A stretch of 64,000 bases of DNA, taken from contig NZ_CP135084.1 in assembly GCF_032229285.1 (NCBI RefSeq), positions 2,232,001 through 2,296,000 on the forward strand. The letters run 5' to 3'. Every line of letters starts with the position of its first letter. Within the stretch, counting starts at the first letter, position 1. A model generated the notes under the pieces. The model was not told the origin of the DNA and did not search any database. It saw only the letters and a program-made list of their open reading frames with translations. The translations under genes and the position numbers were made by a program. The stretch is from Rheinheimera sp. MMS21-TC3. GTDB lineage: Bacteria; Pseudomonadota; Gammaproteobacteria; Enterobacterales; Alteromonadaceae. Of the stretch, positions 47,967 through 57,430 are shown piece after piece.

Positions 47967-48707
47967 TTAAGGCAAGTACTGTGGCACTGTAATACAAATT
48001 GCCACTAGTAACGCAATGGCGTCAGTAGTAAAAACGTTATTATTAAAATCTTCGGCATCAATAATACCCACTATTTTGCCTGATTGGTCAAATAAGGGCA
48101 AACAGGCTTCAGCATTTACTTTAGGATCACAAGTATAATATTCACCACCGCTTGCTACATAGTCTGCAACGTTATTAATAATCTTTGCTATACCGGATAA
48201 GCCAACAGTACTATTATTACTGTGTTTAGCAAATTCTGCATTTAATGGAAACTCAGCTCGTGATGCGGCACCGTAGTATGCTAACTTAACTAATACCTTA
48301 TCACCTTGTGAGTTAAGTCTGGCTTGGTAAATACCAAACCAATCTAAGCCTGATTGTTGCTGATAATAATTGGTTAATGCCTGTAGTTTAGAAAGCGCTT
48401 GTTCCGTCTGCGCAGAATTGTCAGGTAAAATATGAGTTAAGTCATAAGGCTCAGGTTGTAATTGAGCAAAAATAGAACAAGCCCCACCCTCACCTAACTC
48501 TGGGACTTGATACTGCCATCTTAAATTATCTACCGTATGTTTGGTTAAAAACTGTTGCATAGCCAGCTGATATTGTCTAACTAAAGGCGCAATGCCCTTA
48601 ACTAAATCAGCATAATTTACAAGTAAACCACTTAGCTGCAAATAGTCTGCAACGAGATCTTGTTTACTGCCAGAGCTTGTGTCGATTGCAAAAACATTTT
48701 CGTTCAA
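47967..48707 (-). CDS. GAF-domain protein
   Basis: A 246-residue protein with a GAF-like C-terminal domain (about residues 100-240), recognised from LDWFGIYQARL, NEE-like aliphatic strands, and CLPLFDQSGKIVGIIDAEDF. The free methionine-R-sulfoxide reductase family has a similar WxGxY and LPL-x-GxxDxD pattern, but the cysteine arrangement here (YYTCDPKVNAEACLPL) is not clearly the same, so I leave the function open. The N-terminal 100 residues are unassigned. The start is a TTG, because no ATG or GTG lies between the preceding in-frame stop and the domain. It precedes aspC on minus by 40 bases. Confidence 0.7.
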   Translation of the reverse strand: MNENVFAIDTSSGSKQDLVADYLQLSGLLVNYADLVKGIAPLVRQYQLAMQQFLTKHTVDNLRWQYQVPELGEGGACSIFAQLQPEPYDLTHILPDNSAQTEQALSKLQALTNYYQQQSGLDWFGIYQARLNSQGDKVLVKLAYYGAASRAEFPLNAEFAKHSNNSTVGLSGIAKIINNVADYVASGGEYYTCDPKVNAEACLPLFDQSGKIVGIIDAEDFNNNVFTTDAIALLVAICITVPQYLP

Positions 48708-48884
48708 TTTTAGCCATCCAGCTATCTGAATTAGGTGCTATATTCTAGCAGAAGCCGTTAAAAAACCAAGCTATCACTGAAAGTCTTGCTCAGTACCGTT
48801 GCAATGTTTAAGCTAAGATTCTGTATAGAAAAGCGCACAGTCCTGACAATGATCTTACAATTAATAGCACCAATATGAGTATAA

Positions 48885-49289
48885 ATGATGTCTAACAAAA
48901 AAATTTCTCTCGCCGATTGGCAAGCCCAAAACAGTAATAATTTATCAGCACCTCAGTCTACACCGGCAGACAGCAATTTAGTTTATACAACTGATGGCGG
49001 CACTATTAGCACCGATAAAGCAGATAAACCCTCAGGTATCGCTTATCCAGACGGTGCACTTAGGCTGCGCCGTGAAAAAAAAGGTCGGGCAGGCAAAGCA
49101 GTATTAACTATTAGTGGTATAGTTAAATCTCATGCTGAGTTAGTTGCCTTAACAGCAAAATTAAAAAAGAAATGTGCTTGTGGTGGTGCCGTTAAAGATG
49201 GCGTTATCGAGATCCAAGCTGATAAACGAGAACTATTAGAGCAGCTATTACAAGCTGAGGGCTATAAAACCAAATGGGCTGGTGGCTAA
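48885..49289 (+). CDS. yciH: SUI1-family translation factor YciH
   Basis: A 134-residue protein with a disordered N-terminal half (about 1-55) and a C-terminal SUI1/eIF1-like domain (LRLRREKKGRAGKAVLTISG, LTAKLKKKCACGGAVKDGVI, LLEQLLQAEGYKTKWAGG). The CACGGAVKDG signature is characteristic of bacterial YciH. In E. coli YciH has been linked to translation initiation fidelity and stress. Two ATG codons lie in tandem at 48885 and 48888, and only a weak GAG precedes them. A strong terminator follows directly. Confidence 0.92.
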   Translation: MMSNKKISLADWQAQNSNNLSAPQSTPADSNLVYTTDGGTISTDKADKPSGIAYPDGALRLRREKKGRAGKAVLTISGIVKSHAELVALTAKLKKKCACGGAVKDGVIEIQADKRELLEQLLQAEGYKTKWAGG

Positions 49290-49294
49290 TTAAC

Positions 49295-49320
49295 ACAGAG
49301 CCAGCATAAGCTGGCTCTGT
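49295..49320 (+). terminator. Rho-independent terminator after yciH
   Basis: ACAGAGCCAGC and GCTGGCTCTGT form an 11 bp perfect stem with a four-base loop, followed by TTTTCATTT on the plus strand. Confidence 0.9.
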
Positions 49321-49349
49321 TTTCATTTAACAATTAAACACTAAGCACC

Positions 49350-50666
49350 TTATTCAATACGATGCTTATACTTTTCGTGTAATTGCTTATTACGGTTATT
49401 TAAGTCTACCTCGCGACCATCAATCAACATATAACTAACTTTATGCGTTAAATAATCGAAGATATCACCATCAGATACCACTAGACTGGCCGATTTTCCT
49501 ACTTCAATACTGCCTAAACTAGCTGCAGAGCCAGCAATTTTTGCTGCGTTTATCGTTACAGAGCGTAAAGCTTGCTCTGGCGTTAAACCATAATTGATGG
49601 CTTGGCCTGCTGCAAACACTAAGTTCCGGGTATCCCAATAGCCGTCAAGTGATAAGGCAAAATTAACCCCTGCTTGTTGCAGTACAGCTGGGGTTTTATA
49701 AGCTTGCGCATAGTTTTCATCACTACGTGAAGGTAAACCAAATGGTGCGGTATAAATCACTGCCACATTATTTGCAGCAAGCTCATCAGCTATGCGCCAA
49801 CTATCACGGCCACCTACTATCGTTAGTGACACCTGATACTGTTTTGCAAACAGCATAGCCTGTTGCATTTGTCTAGCATCATCAGCATGGACAAATAACG
49901 GTAAATCACCACTAAAGAACCCTAGCATTGCCTGCCAGCGAGAATCTTTACCGTAGTTCAATCCGGCTTGCTCAGCATCATAATAGGCTTTAGCATCAGC
50001 AAAATACTGTTGCAGTTGTGCTAACCTTTTTTCATTAGACTTGCGCACTTCGGCTGCTGGCTTTGGGTTCCAACGAGAACCAATGCTATCAGCATTAGGC
50101 CAATTGACATGTAAGCCAGTATCATCTTTGGTTACCGCATCTTGATAGTTCCAAGAGTCTAACTGCATTAAGCTAGACTGGCCCATTATCATGGAGCCTG
50201 AAGGATAGACCATACTATGAGTAAAGCCATTACTACGAATAGTAGGGATCACTTCTGAGTCAGCGTTATAAGCCACTTTCGCACGAATGTCTGGGTTAGT
50301 ATTAGTTACTTCTCGGCTGTCATTTGTTGCCCTTACTGCACTAACCTCAATCAGACCTAACTGGTTGGCTAAGGCAATTAATCCTGGGTAAAGGTGTTTT
50401 CCATCTAAGGCTACTACTTTAGCGCCTGCAGGCGCAGATAAGTTTTTACCAATAGCGGCTATTTTACCTTGCTCGACTAAAACATCAGTATCGAGTTGTA
50501 CACCATTAGCAACAGTGTGCACGGTTAATCCCGTTAATAAAATTGGCTGTTGCTGCACAGCACCAGGCACCATATCATGGGCCTGTGCTGCTGCACTGAA
50601 ACCTAAGCTAGCTACGCTGCTAGTTAAAGCAAGCGCAATACTTAAGCTAATAGAATGTAATTTCAT
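49350..50666 (-). CDS. Exported amidohydrolase-family protein, metal motif lost
   Basis: A 438-residue protein with a cleavable signal peptide (about 1-29, ending AAAQAH), so periplasmic. The fold is recognisable from the N-terminal beta-sandwich (GLTVHTVANG...VLVEQGKIAAIGK), LDGKHLYPGLIALANQLG, and the ending GQAINYGLTPEQALRSVTINAAKIAG...GKSASLVVSDGD. At the place where active amidohydrolases have the HxH metal ligands after PGLID, it reads PGLIALANQ (94-102), so the first two ligands and the aspartate before them are missing. It lies 11 bases downstream of a larger amidohydrolase gene and probably acts with it. Substrate unknown. Confidence 0.85.
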   Translation of the reverse strand: MKLHSISLSIALALTSSVASLGFSAAAQAHDMVPGAVQQQPILLTGLTVHTVANGVQLDTDVLVEQGKIAAIGKNLSAPAGAKVVALDGKHLYPGLIALANQLGLIEVSAVRATNDSREVTNTNPDIRAKVAYNADSEVIPTIRSNGFTHSMVYPSGSMIMGQSSLMQLDSWNYQDAVTKDDTGLHVNWPNADSIGSRWNPKPAAEVRKSNEKRLAQLQQYFADAKAYYDAEQAGLNYGKDSRWQAMLGFFSGDLPLFVHADDARQMQQAMLFAKQYQVSLTIVGGRDSWRIADELAANNVAVIYTAPFGLPSRSDENYAQAYKTPAVLQQAGVNFALSLDGYWDTRNLVFAAGQAINYGLTPEQALRSVTINAAKIAGSAASLGSIEVGKSASLVVSDGDIFDYLTHKVSYMLIDGREVDLNNRNKQLHEKYKHRIE

Positions 50667-50677
50667 GCTGTAGCTCC

Positions 50678-53600
50678 TTAATGCGAATGCTGAAGAAAAT
50701 GGGCAAACTGACCTTCGGCTAACCAGTCGCCTTGGTCTTCACAGTGCCATAAAGGCTCATCTTGCTTATAGCCGCCTTTCTCACCTTTTTTTGCATCATC
50801 GCCACTTTGTAACAACTTTTGCATTAAGGCCTGTTTTTCAGCTACAACTTGTTGTTGTAACTGTTTGTCAGCTTCGATATCAAAGTATTTAGTGCCTTCA
50901 ATCCAAGTTTGCTGAGCTTGGCTATATACAGATAACGGATTGCCGTTCCATAATACAAAGTCTGCCTGCTTACCTTCTACAATTGAACCAGTAACGTTAT
51001 CAATTTTTAACTGTTTAGCCGGATTAATAGTCACCATTTTCAAGGCTTCATGTTGGTCCATGCCACAGTACATAACTGACTTAGCTGCTTCTTGGTTTAA
51101 GCGACGCTGTAAACCGGCATCATCAGAGTTAATACTCATTAAGATACCTTGGTCTGCCATTAAACAAGCATTAGTAGGAATGGCATCTTGCACTTCCATT
51201 TTATATGCCCACCAATCAGCAAAAGTAGAGCCGCTCGCACCATGCGCCTTCATTTCTTTAGCCACTTTATAGCCTTCAAGAATATGGGTAAAAGTAGTGA
51301 TTTTAAAACCCATCTCTTCTGCAACACCCATCAGCATCAAAATTTCTGACGCCACATAAGAGTGAGCATGAATAAAGCGTTGTTTATTTAAGATTTCAAC
51401 TAATACGTCTAAACGATAATCTTTACGCGGCGGGGCAATATCAGCACGTTGCCGTTTAGACAGCTTATTATAGGCTGCCCAATCTGCTTGATATTCTTTA
51501 GCAGTTTGAAAGGCATCGCGCACTGTAGTTTCAACACCAGCACGTGTTTGCGGATAGCGCTCGGTAAAAGCTTCCCCCCAGTTAGATTGTTTAACGTTTT
51601 CACCTAAAGCAAATTTAATGCTCGCAGGTGCATCTTTAAACTTAAGCTTCTCGGCACTTTCTCCCCAACGGAATTGAATAATTTGAGCTTGGCCGCCAAT
51701 AGGGTTAGCACTACCGTGTAATAATTGCGACGTAGTAGTGCCGCCAGCTAAACCACGATAAATATTAATATCGTCTGGGTTTAATACATCGCCTATATGC
51801 ACCTCAGAAGTAACAGCATCAGTTCCTTCATTAACGCCCATTTCTATTGCAACATGTGAGTGTTCATCAATTAGGCCAGGTGTTAAATGTAAACCTTCAC
51901 CTTCAATCACAGTATAACCACGTGGGGTAGATAACGACTTACCTATTTTATAGAACTTACCATTACGCACTAAAACGTCAGTTTGCTCTAAAATACCGGC
52001 TTTATCAGCTGTCCATACAGTAACATTTTTAATATGGACATTTTGCTGCTCAGCTAACTGAGTTAAACCAAAAGCTCGGTTTGGAAAGGTCAGCTTAGAT
52101 AACATAGTGGTATCGACTGCCACTTTTTTATTTGCGGCAGCAGGCTTGGCTACAACAGTACGACTAGTATTAATATCTAACTGGGTATTAGCCAAGTGTA
52201 ATTTGCCTGTCAGTTGGTTATCCACTAACTGGCCACTAAATTGGCCAACATGCTTCTGGCCGGTTAACTTATTTAAATTGACATTAAATTGCAGTAACTG
52301 TTGAGCAACACTAATATCCGTTAAGGCAACGGCTTCTTTATCATCTGCCGCTACAGGCTTTAATGTCCCTTTTAGCTTAGCAGCATCACCACGCAGGCTT
52401 AACGTCATAGCTTGACCATTTAGGCTAATTGCATAATCACCAGCCATATCTATGGCCTGTAATGGCTTAAAGTTATGTTGTTGGCCACGAGTCCAAGTTG
52501 CAACAATTTCACCATCAGCGAATAAATCACCATTAGCAATAACTAAATCGGCTTGATATCCCTTAGCTATTTTACCTAAGCTTTGAGCAACACCAGTCAT
52601 TTTTGCTGGCACTGTAGTTAAAGCAGCTAAAGCTGTTTCGGTGCTTAAACCATATTGCACTGCTTTACGTAAATTAGGCCAAAACTGCTTTTTATCTTTT
52701 AACTTATAAGTAGTTAACGCAAATGGTACACCCGCTTTTGCCAGTTCTGCGGCATTACTGGGTGCCCGCTCCCAATGCCGTAAACTAGCTAGATCAACAT
52801 CTGGCTGATCTGATACTTGTTTGACTTCAGGGGCTGCTGGAAAGTTAAGGGGTAAAATTAAACTACGACCGCTAGCTTTTATTTCATCTAAGCGCACATA
52901 CTCATACCCAGAACCAACAAACACAGCATTTTTTAATGCAAATTCATTCAACAACTTATCGGCGCGTAAAAAAGAACGATCATCTGTAGTTTCAAATACA
53001 GCACCAAACTCTTTTAAACCACCGAGTTGCTCTAAAGCAGCATTAAACTCAATAGGCTGATTATAAAAGCGGCTGTCTGTTTTACCATAAGCTTGCTGAT
53101 ACCAGTTAGCATCACTTAATGTTTGGCGAATAAGCGCAATACTACCCATCAGTGATGAAGGATAACTTTGTTTTGAACTGCCTTTACTAAATGACATAAA
53201 CTGAGCGCCGTCAGCTTTTAGCACTAAGTCATTAGCAATACCATCAGCTAGCGAGCTAACAAAAGCTTGACCGCGAAAAATGCCGTCAAGCTGTGCTGCT
53301 TGAACTGCAGTAAAACCTAGTTTACGTAAGCTTTCTGCCGCTTTAGCGTCAGGAGTAAATTGATTAATCCAACGAACCTGGGCTTTAATAGCATCATTAC
53401 TCGCATTACCACCTGAGCGCTTATTGCTATAAACAGGTGCATCACGGTAACTGCCCCGGTTAGGTTTTGCCATTTCTGGTACACCATATTGGGTGTAGGG
53501 ATCAATAAAGCCAGCATAAATATGGAATTGGCTAGCATCAATTTGTTGATAGCCGGTAGGCACTTTTACTTTTGTTCCTACTGCTGAGATTTGACCATTT

Positions 53601-53818
53601 TCAATTAAAATAGTGGCGTTAGTTAAGGTCTTGCCAGGTTCAGTCACCACAGTCGCACCCGTTAAGGCAACTAAGTTTGGTGTTTTATGTTGAATTCCTT
53701 GCAAAGGCGATGTCTGGTCAGCGTAACTGCTTGTTACCGTAAAGGTTAACAAAGCAGCTGTTAGTAGTGACACAGGTGGCATCGACATTTTAGGTGTCGA
53801 AAAACGTGCTCGAGTCAT
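50678..53818 (-). CDS. Exported double-domain amidohydrolase
   Basis: A 1046-residue periplasmic protein with a signal peptide (about 1-33). It contains two amidohydrolase-like units. The first (about 47-450) has GFIDPYTQYG at 103-112, where the HxH metal motif should be, so it is probably inactive. A beta-rich linker (about 455-590; AISLNGQAMTLSLRGDAAKL) follows. The second unit (about 595-1000) has an intact HSH at 653-655 (LIDEHSHVAIE), HAHS, FTHILEGYKVA and the metal-binding aspartate in INSDDAG, so it should bind metal. It forms a two-gene unit with the smaller gene downstream. Substrate cannot be predicted. Confidence 0.85.
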   Translation of the reverse strand: MTRARFSTPKMSMPPVSLLTAALLTFTVTSSYADQTSPLQGIQHKTPNLVALTGATVVTEPGKTLTNATILIENGQISAVGTKVKVPTGYQQIDASQFHIYAGFIDPYTQYGVPEMAKPNRGSYRDAPVYSNKRSGGNASNDAIKAQVRWINQFTPDAKAAESLRKLGFTAVQAAQLDGIFRGQAFVSSLADGIANDLVLKADGAQFMSFSKGSSKQSYPSSLMGSIALIRQTLSDANWYQQAYGKTDSRFYNQPIEFNAALEQLGGLKEFGAVFETTDDRSFLRADKLLNEFALKNAVFVGSGYEYVRLDEIKASGRSLILPLNFPAAPEVKQVSDQPDVDLASLRHWERAPSNAAELAKAGVPFALTTYKLKDKKQFWPNLRKAVQYGLSTETALAALTTVPAKMTGVAQSLGKIAKGYQADLVIANGDLFADGEIVATWTRGQQHNFKPLQAIDMAGDYAISLNGQAMTLSLRGDAAKLKGTLKPVAADDKEAVALTDISVAQQLLQFNVNLNKLTGQKHVGQFSGQLVDNQLTGKLHLANTQLDINTSRTVVAKPAAANKKVAVDTTMLSKLTFPNRAFGLTQLAEQQNVHIKNVTVWTADKAGILEQTDVLVRNGKFYKIGKSLSTPRGYTVIEGEGLHLTPGLIDEHSHVAIEMGVNEGTDAVTSEVHIGDVLNPDDINIYRGLAGGTTTSQLLHGSANPIGGQAQIIQFRWGESAEKLKFKDAPASIKFALGENVKQSNWGEAFTERYPQTRAGVETTVRDAFQTAKEYQADWAAYNKLSKRQRADIAPPRKDYRLDVLVEILNKQRFIHAHSYVASEILMLMGVAEEMGFKITTFTHILEGYKVAKEMKAHGASGSTFADWWAYKMEVQDAIPTNACLMADQGILMSINSDDAGLQRRLNQEAAKSVMYCGMDQHEALKMVTINPAKQLKIDNVTGSIVEGKQADFVLWNGNPLSVYSQAQQTWIEGTKYFDIEADKQLQQQVVAEKQALMQKLLQSGDDAKKGEKGGYKQDEPLWHCEDQGDWLAEGQFAHFLQHSH

Positions 53819-53840
53819 AACAGTTCCCTGAAATTAAAGA

Positions 53841-56810
53841 TTATTGTTTTATAGCAAAGTTTAAACAGGCTAATTCTTGCTCTGCTAATGGCATACTAAA
53901 GTAATAGCCTTGAACATAGTAACAAGCATTTTTTCTTAAAAACTCAACTTGTTCAGCTGTTTCTACTCCTTCCGCAACGACTTGTAAGTTCATTTTTTGC
54001 GCCATGGCAATAATTGCCGCGACTATATTCATATCGTTACGGTTATCCGGAATATCGCAAACAAAAGAGCGATCTATTTTTAGCTCATCTACCGGAAAAC
54101 GCTTTAAATAACTAAGCGATGAATAGCCTGTACCAAAGTCATCAATAGATAAAGACACGCCCAGCCGCTTTAACTGATTTAATTGGCTAATAGCCGCATC
54201 TGTATCCCCCATTAGCATACTTTCCGTGATTTCGAATGATAAATACTTAGCATCTACACCCGTTCGTTGAATAATCCGTTCAACGACTTCGGGTAAGCTT
54301 TGATCTTTAAATTGACGAACCGACAGGTTGATTGCCAAAGTAACGAGATGGCCTTTACTATGCTGGCGAGCTAAAAAGCGACAAGCTTCCCAAATAATCC
54401 ACTCACCTATTTGCACAATTAAGCCGGTACTTTCCGCTACTCCAATAAAACGGATTGGCGGCACTAAAGTATTATCAGGCCTTAACCAGCGGATCAGTGC
54501 CTCATATCCCACTAAACAATTATCCCGTAAATCCATTTTAGGCTGATAATATAAGATAAACTGATTATGCTTAATCGCTTCTCTTAGCTGGTTTTCTATA
54601 AGCAAGCGTTCTTCTGCAGCCTCATTTAAATCAGGGCTAAAGAAGTGAAAGGTGTTGCGGCCCCGTGCTTTAGCTTCATACATAGCTAAATCAGCGTGTT
54701 TTAGCAATAACTCTTCATTTGCTGCATCTTCAGGCGCTATGGTAATACCAATGCTAGCGCTAATTGATACCTCATGCTGGCCAAGCTTGACCGGTTCGGC
54801 AAAAGCTTGCTGCAAACTCCTAGCGATAATTGATGCTTGGTTACGATCAGTTATTGCCGCTAAAATAACAGCAAATTCATCTCCACCTAAACGTGCAATG
54901 GTATCTTCAGCACGTAATCGAGAGGTTAAACGTCTAGATACTTCTTTTAACAGTTCGTCACCGGCATCATGACCTAAAGTATCGTTAATACGTTTAAACT
55001 CATCTAAATCAAAATACAACAAGGCAAAGTTATAATAACCACGCTGCGACATAGCGATTGCTTTACGCAGTTGCTCACGAAAATAACAGCGATTAGCTAA
55101 TCCAGTTAAAACATCATAATAAGCTAATTGCTCCATTTCTATCTGGCTTTGCTTAATAAAGGAGATATCCTGCATCGCGCAAACATAATTACTAATAACC
55201 CCCTTATCATCACGTATTGGTGCTATAGCTAACGACATCCAACATTTTTCGCCAAAGTAATGCAACAAAATGTCACCGCGCCAATGTTGGCGTTCTGTGA
55301 GTGCATAAGCTATTTCTTCGTGTAAGTGGTGCATTTCTTTAGCGAATAACTCACTTAGATATTGTTTGTTATCTAAGGCCATTTGACAGTTAAGGATGTG
55401 AATTAAAAACGGGTTAATATATTCAATTTTTAAATTACTGTCGGTTATAACAATACCTGAACTTAAAAATGATACTGCTTTACTTAACTTTCGTGTTGAC
55501 TGTTCGGCGAGTTCTTTTTCTGTAACTTTGGCATTTAAACCTATAAGCAAGGTAGATATCTTTTCTGCCATACTTTTAAATGTTCGATTCAAAACCCCTA
55601 TCTCATCGGATTTATCATCTAGTTCAATCTGCGATAATTCTCCACGACTAAAGGTATAAATAACTGAGGTTAGCCTACTTAAGCGTTTTAAAACCATTTG
55701 GTAAATAATTAATAAAATAATTAACGAAACTAGCAGTGCCACCACAATAAAAACACTAATTAGACCTAAACGATCATCAGTAAGACGTGCTAGTACCTCA
55801 TCTTTACTAATGTAAATGCTTAAATGCCAATCTATAGGGCCTATTGCAGCCGTATAAATAAGTAACTCTGGTAGTAAATTATTAGGAACAATTCCTTTTT
55901 CTTTAGTTTGTAGAGCTACTTGTTTAGCATAAGACTTTAAAGCTGGGGTCATACCATCAACCCCCGTAAATAAGGTACTCATTGCTAAACCTGTGGGTAA
56001 ACGCTGATATCTATCGCCTATAATTTGTCCTTTACCATCAAACAAAAATACTTGGCCATTTTGCAGTTTATTTTGTAATACGGGCAAATTATCTAGAATA
56101 TCCTGTAGCAACATATCAGCGCCGGTAACACCAATAAACTCATCATCAACATAAACTGGCACTACTAAGCTAATCAACCATTGTTTAATAATGCTATCAA
56201 AATATAGTTCCGTCCATTTTGCTATACGTTCTGGATTATTCTCTGGCATAACTGGGCGAAAAAACTGCTCTACATCAAAACCATGATCAGCGTTTATTTC
56301 TAAAGCCCAACTAACTGGAGAAGAACGCATAAAGCGGTCTTTAGAAATAAAATAATAATTATAAAAGTCTTCGGTCATTAAAGGACCAAGCTGCTGCCAC
56401 AATAGCCCTGTTTGTTCCATTAAGCCCGCAGTGCGCCTAGTATAAAAGCTCGTATTTTCGATAAAAGCAGCTGAGTACTCATCTTGTGCTCTAATAGTAC
56501 CATCAGCAGCAACAGCTATATCTGGCTTAGCATCAAGCTTTACTTTGCTTAACGCCCTTTCAACAATTTTATTAGCCACAAGCGCTTTTTTTTGTTTTTC
56601 AATTAAACTAGCGGTTAGGTGTGATGAGTAACGTAATGTATTTAATTTAATTGCATCTTGCTGCAGATTTAACAATACCTGCTCTTGATAGACCGTCACT
56701 AGATAACCAGCGGTCAAACCTGTTACCATAATAACTATAAACACCACTAAGGCTAACTTTCGGCCTAAAGAATCCATTCCTTGTGGTTTAATAAAGCTTA
56801 TTTCCTTCAC
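53841..56810 (-). CDS. Membrane sensor with Cache, HAMP, PAS, GGDEF and EAL domains
   Basis: A 989-residue cyclic-di-GMP signalling protein. Membrane helix at about 17-37, periplasmic dCache sensor (about 45-345), second membrane helix (about 350-372), HAMP (about 373-425), PAS (about 440-555), GGDEF (about 565-725) and EAL (about 735-985). The GGDEF motif is intact at 642-646, and RAED five residues before it is an RxxD inhibitory site. The EAL domain has E770 in YEALIRW, NLSVRQ, FEITES, DDFGTGYSS, LKIDRSF and AEGVET, so both activities are possible. The start is a GTG with AGG upstream. Divergent from cytochrome c'. Confidence 0.94.
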   Translation of the reverse strand: MKEISFIKPQGMDSLGRKLALVVFIVIMVTGLTAGYLVTVYQEQVLLNLQQDAIKLNTLRYSSHLTASLIEKQKKALVANKIVERALSKVKLDAKPDIAVAADGTIRAQDEYSAAFIENTSFYTRRTAGLMEQTGLLWQQLGPLMTEDFYNYYFISKDRFMRSSPVSWALEINADHGFDVEQFFRPVMPENNPERIAKWTELYFDSIIKQWLISLVVPVYVDDEFIGVTGADMLLQDILDNLPVLQNKLQNGQVFLFDGKGQIIGDRYQRLPTGLAMSTLFTGVDGMTPALKSYAKQVALQTKEKGIVPNNLLPELLIYTAAIGPIDWHLSIYISKDEVLARLTDDRLGLISVFIVVALLVSLIILLIIYQMVLKRLSRLTSVIYTFSRGELSQIELDDKSDEIGVLNRTFKSMAEKISTLLIGLNAKVTEKELAEQSTRKLSKAVSFLSSGIVITDSNLKIEYINPFLIHILNCQMALDNKQYLSELFAKEMHHLHEEIAYALTERQHWRGDILLHYFGEKCWMSLAIAPIRDDKGVISNYVCAMQDISFIKQSQIEMEQLAYYDVLTGLANRCYFREQLRKAIAMSQRGYYNFALLYFDLDEFKRINDTLGHDAGDELLKEVSRRLTSRLRAEDTIARLGGDEFAVILAAITDRNQASIIARSLQQAFAEPVKLGQHEVSISASIGITIAPEDAANEELLLKHADLAMYEAKARGRNTFHFFSPDLNEAAEERLLIENQLREAIKHNQFILYYQPKMDLRDNCLVGYEALIRWLRPDNTLVPPIRFIGVAESTGLIVQIGEWIIWEACRFLARQHSKGHLVTLAINLSVRQFKDQSLPEVVERIIQRTGVDAKYLSFEITESMLMGDTDAAISQLNQLKRLGVSLSIDDFGTGYSSLSYLKRFPVDELKIDRSFVCDIPDNRNDMNIVAAIIAMAQKMNLQVVAEGVETAEQVEFLRKNACYYVQGYYFSMPLAEQELACLNFAIKQ

Positions 56811-56836
56811 CGTTTCAGCCTATATATTAATGCTAT

Positions 56837-56858
56837 GGTTGGTTGGTTGGTTGGTTGG
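56837..56858. repeat. GGTT tetranucleotide repeat in a divergent promoter region
   Basis: Five copies of GGTT plus GG, in the 119-base spacer between the GGDEF-EAL gene (minus) and the cytochrome c' gene (plus), about 27 bases upstream of the former and 72 upstream of the latter. Confidence 0.95.
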
Positions 56859-56929
56859 CAAAATATCAATATCTGTTAATATAATACCCACATAAACTAA
56901 TACTAGCACACAAAAAAGAGAGTCTATTT

Positions 56930-57367
56930 ATGAACAAATCTTTAATTGCAGCCCTTGTTTTTGCTGTCTCTGCGCCTGCGGTATATGCCGCTAGTGTGTT
57001 TAGTGACGCTAAAGATAGCGTAGAGTATCGACAGGCTGCATTACAACTCATACGCCATAACATGGCAGATATTGGTGATATGGTCAAAGGCGAAGTTACT
57101 TATGATGCTGAGCGCGTAATCAAAAGAGCCACTGCTTTAGCTACTTTAACCACTTTACCCTGGGATGCATTTACCATTAAAGGTGGTGATGCTAAAGATG
57201 ATATTTGGCAAAACATGGCCGATTTTCAATCACGCGGTAAAAAGTTAGCAAGTGATGCAGCAATATTACACAGCGCAGCTTTAAGTGATAACCAAGCTGA
57301 TGTTAGAAAAGCTTTTGGTACCTTTGCTCGTAACTGTAAAGCTTGTCACGATAAATATAAAAAATAA
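56930..57367 (+). CDS. Cytochrome c'
   Basis: A 145-residue periplasmic c-type cytochrome with a signal peptide (about 1-20, cleaved after VYA). The rest is a four-helix bundle and the single heme site CKACH is at 136-140, close to the C-terminus, which is the hallmark of class II cytochromes c. An early arginine/glutamine-rich helix and the conserved W of DIWQNM are present. Family members bind nitric oxide or carbon monoxide and are linked to NO tolerance. GAGAG lies upstream of the ATG. Convergent with a b561-type cytochrome, its frequent neighbour. Confidence 0.93.
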   Translation: MNKSLIAALVFAVSAPAVYAASVFSDAKDSVEYRQAALQLIRHNMADIGDMVKGEVTYDAERVIKRATALATLTTLPWDAFTIKGGDAKDDIWQNMADFQSRGKKLASDAAILHSAALSDNQADVRKAFGTFARNCKACHDKYKK

Positions 57368-57375
57368 TACCTAAC

Positions 57376-57405
57376 TTGGTTAACTGACAAATCAGTCAGT
57401 TAACC
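57376..57405. terminator. Inverted repeat between cytochrome c' and the b-type cytochrome
   Basis: TGGTTAACTGAC and GTCAGTTAACCA form a perfect 12 bp stem with loop AAATCA, between two convergent genes. The T content after the stem is modest on both strands, so termination is likely but not certain. Confidence 0.6.
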
Positions 57406-57430
57406 AGATTTCAGCAAAATTAAACGAAAG

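Noticed and set aside
56855..56869. FNR-like site TTGGC-N5-ATCAA upstream of cytochrome c'
   Set aside because: The spacing is five instead of four and the left half is only a partial match, so it is not convincing.
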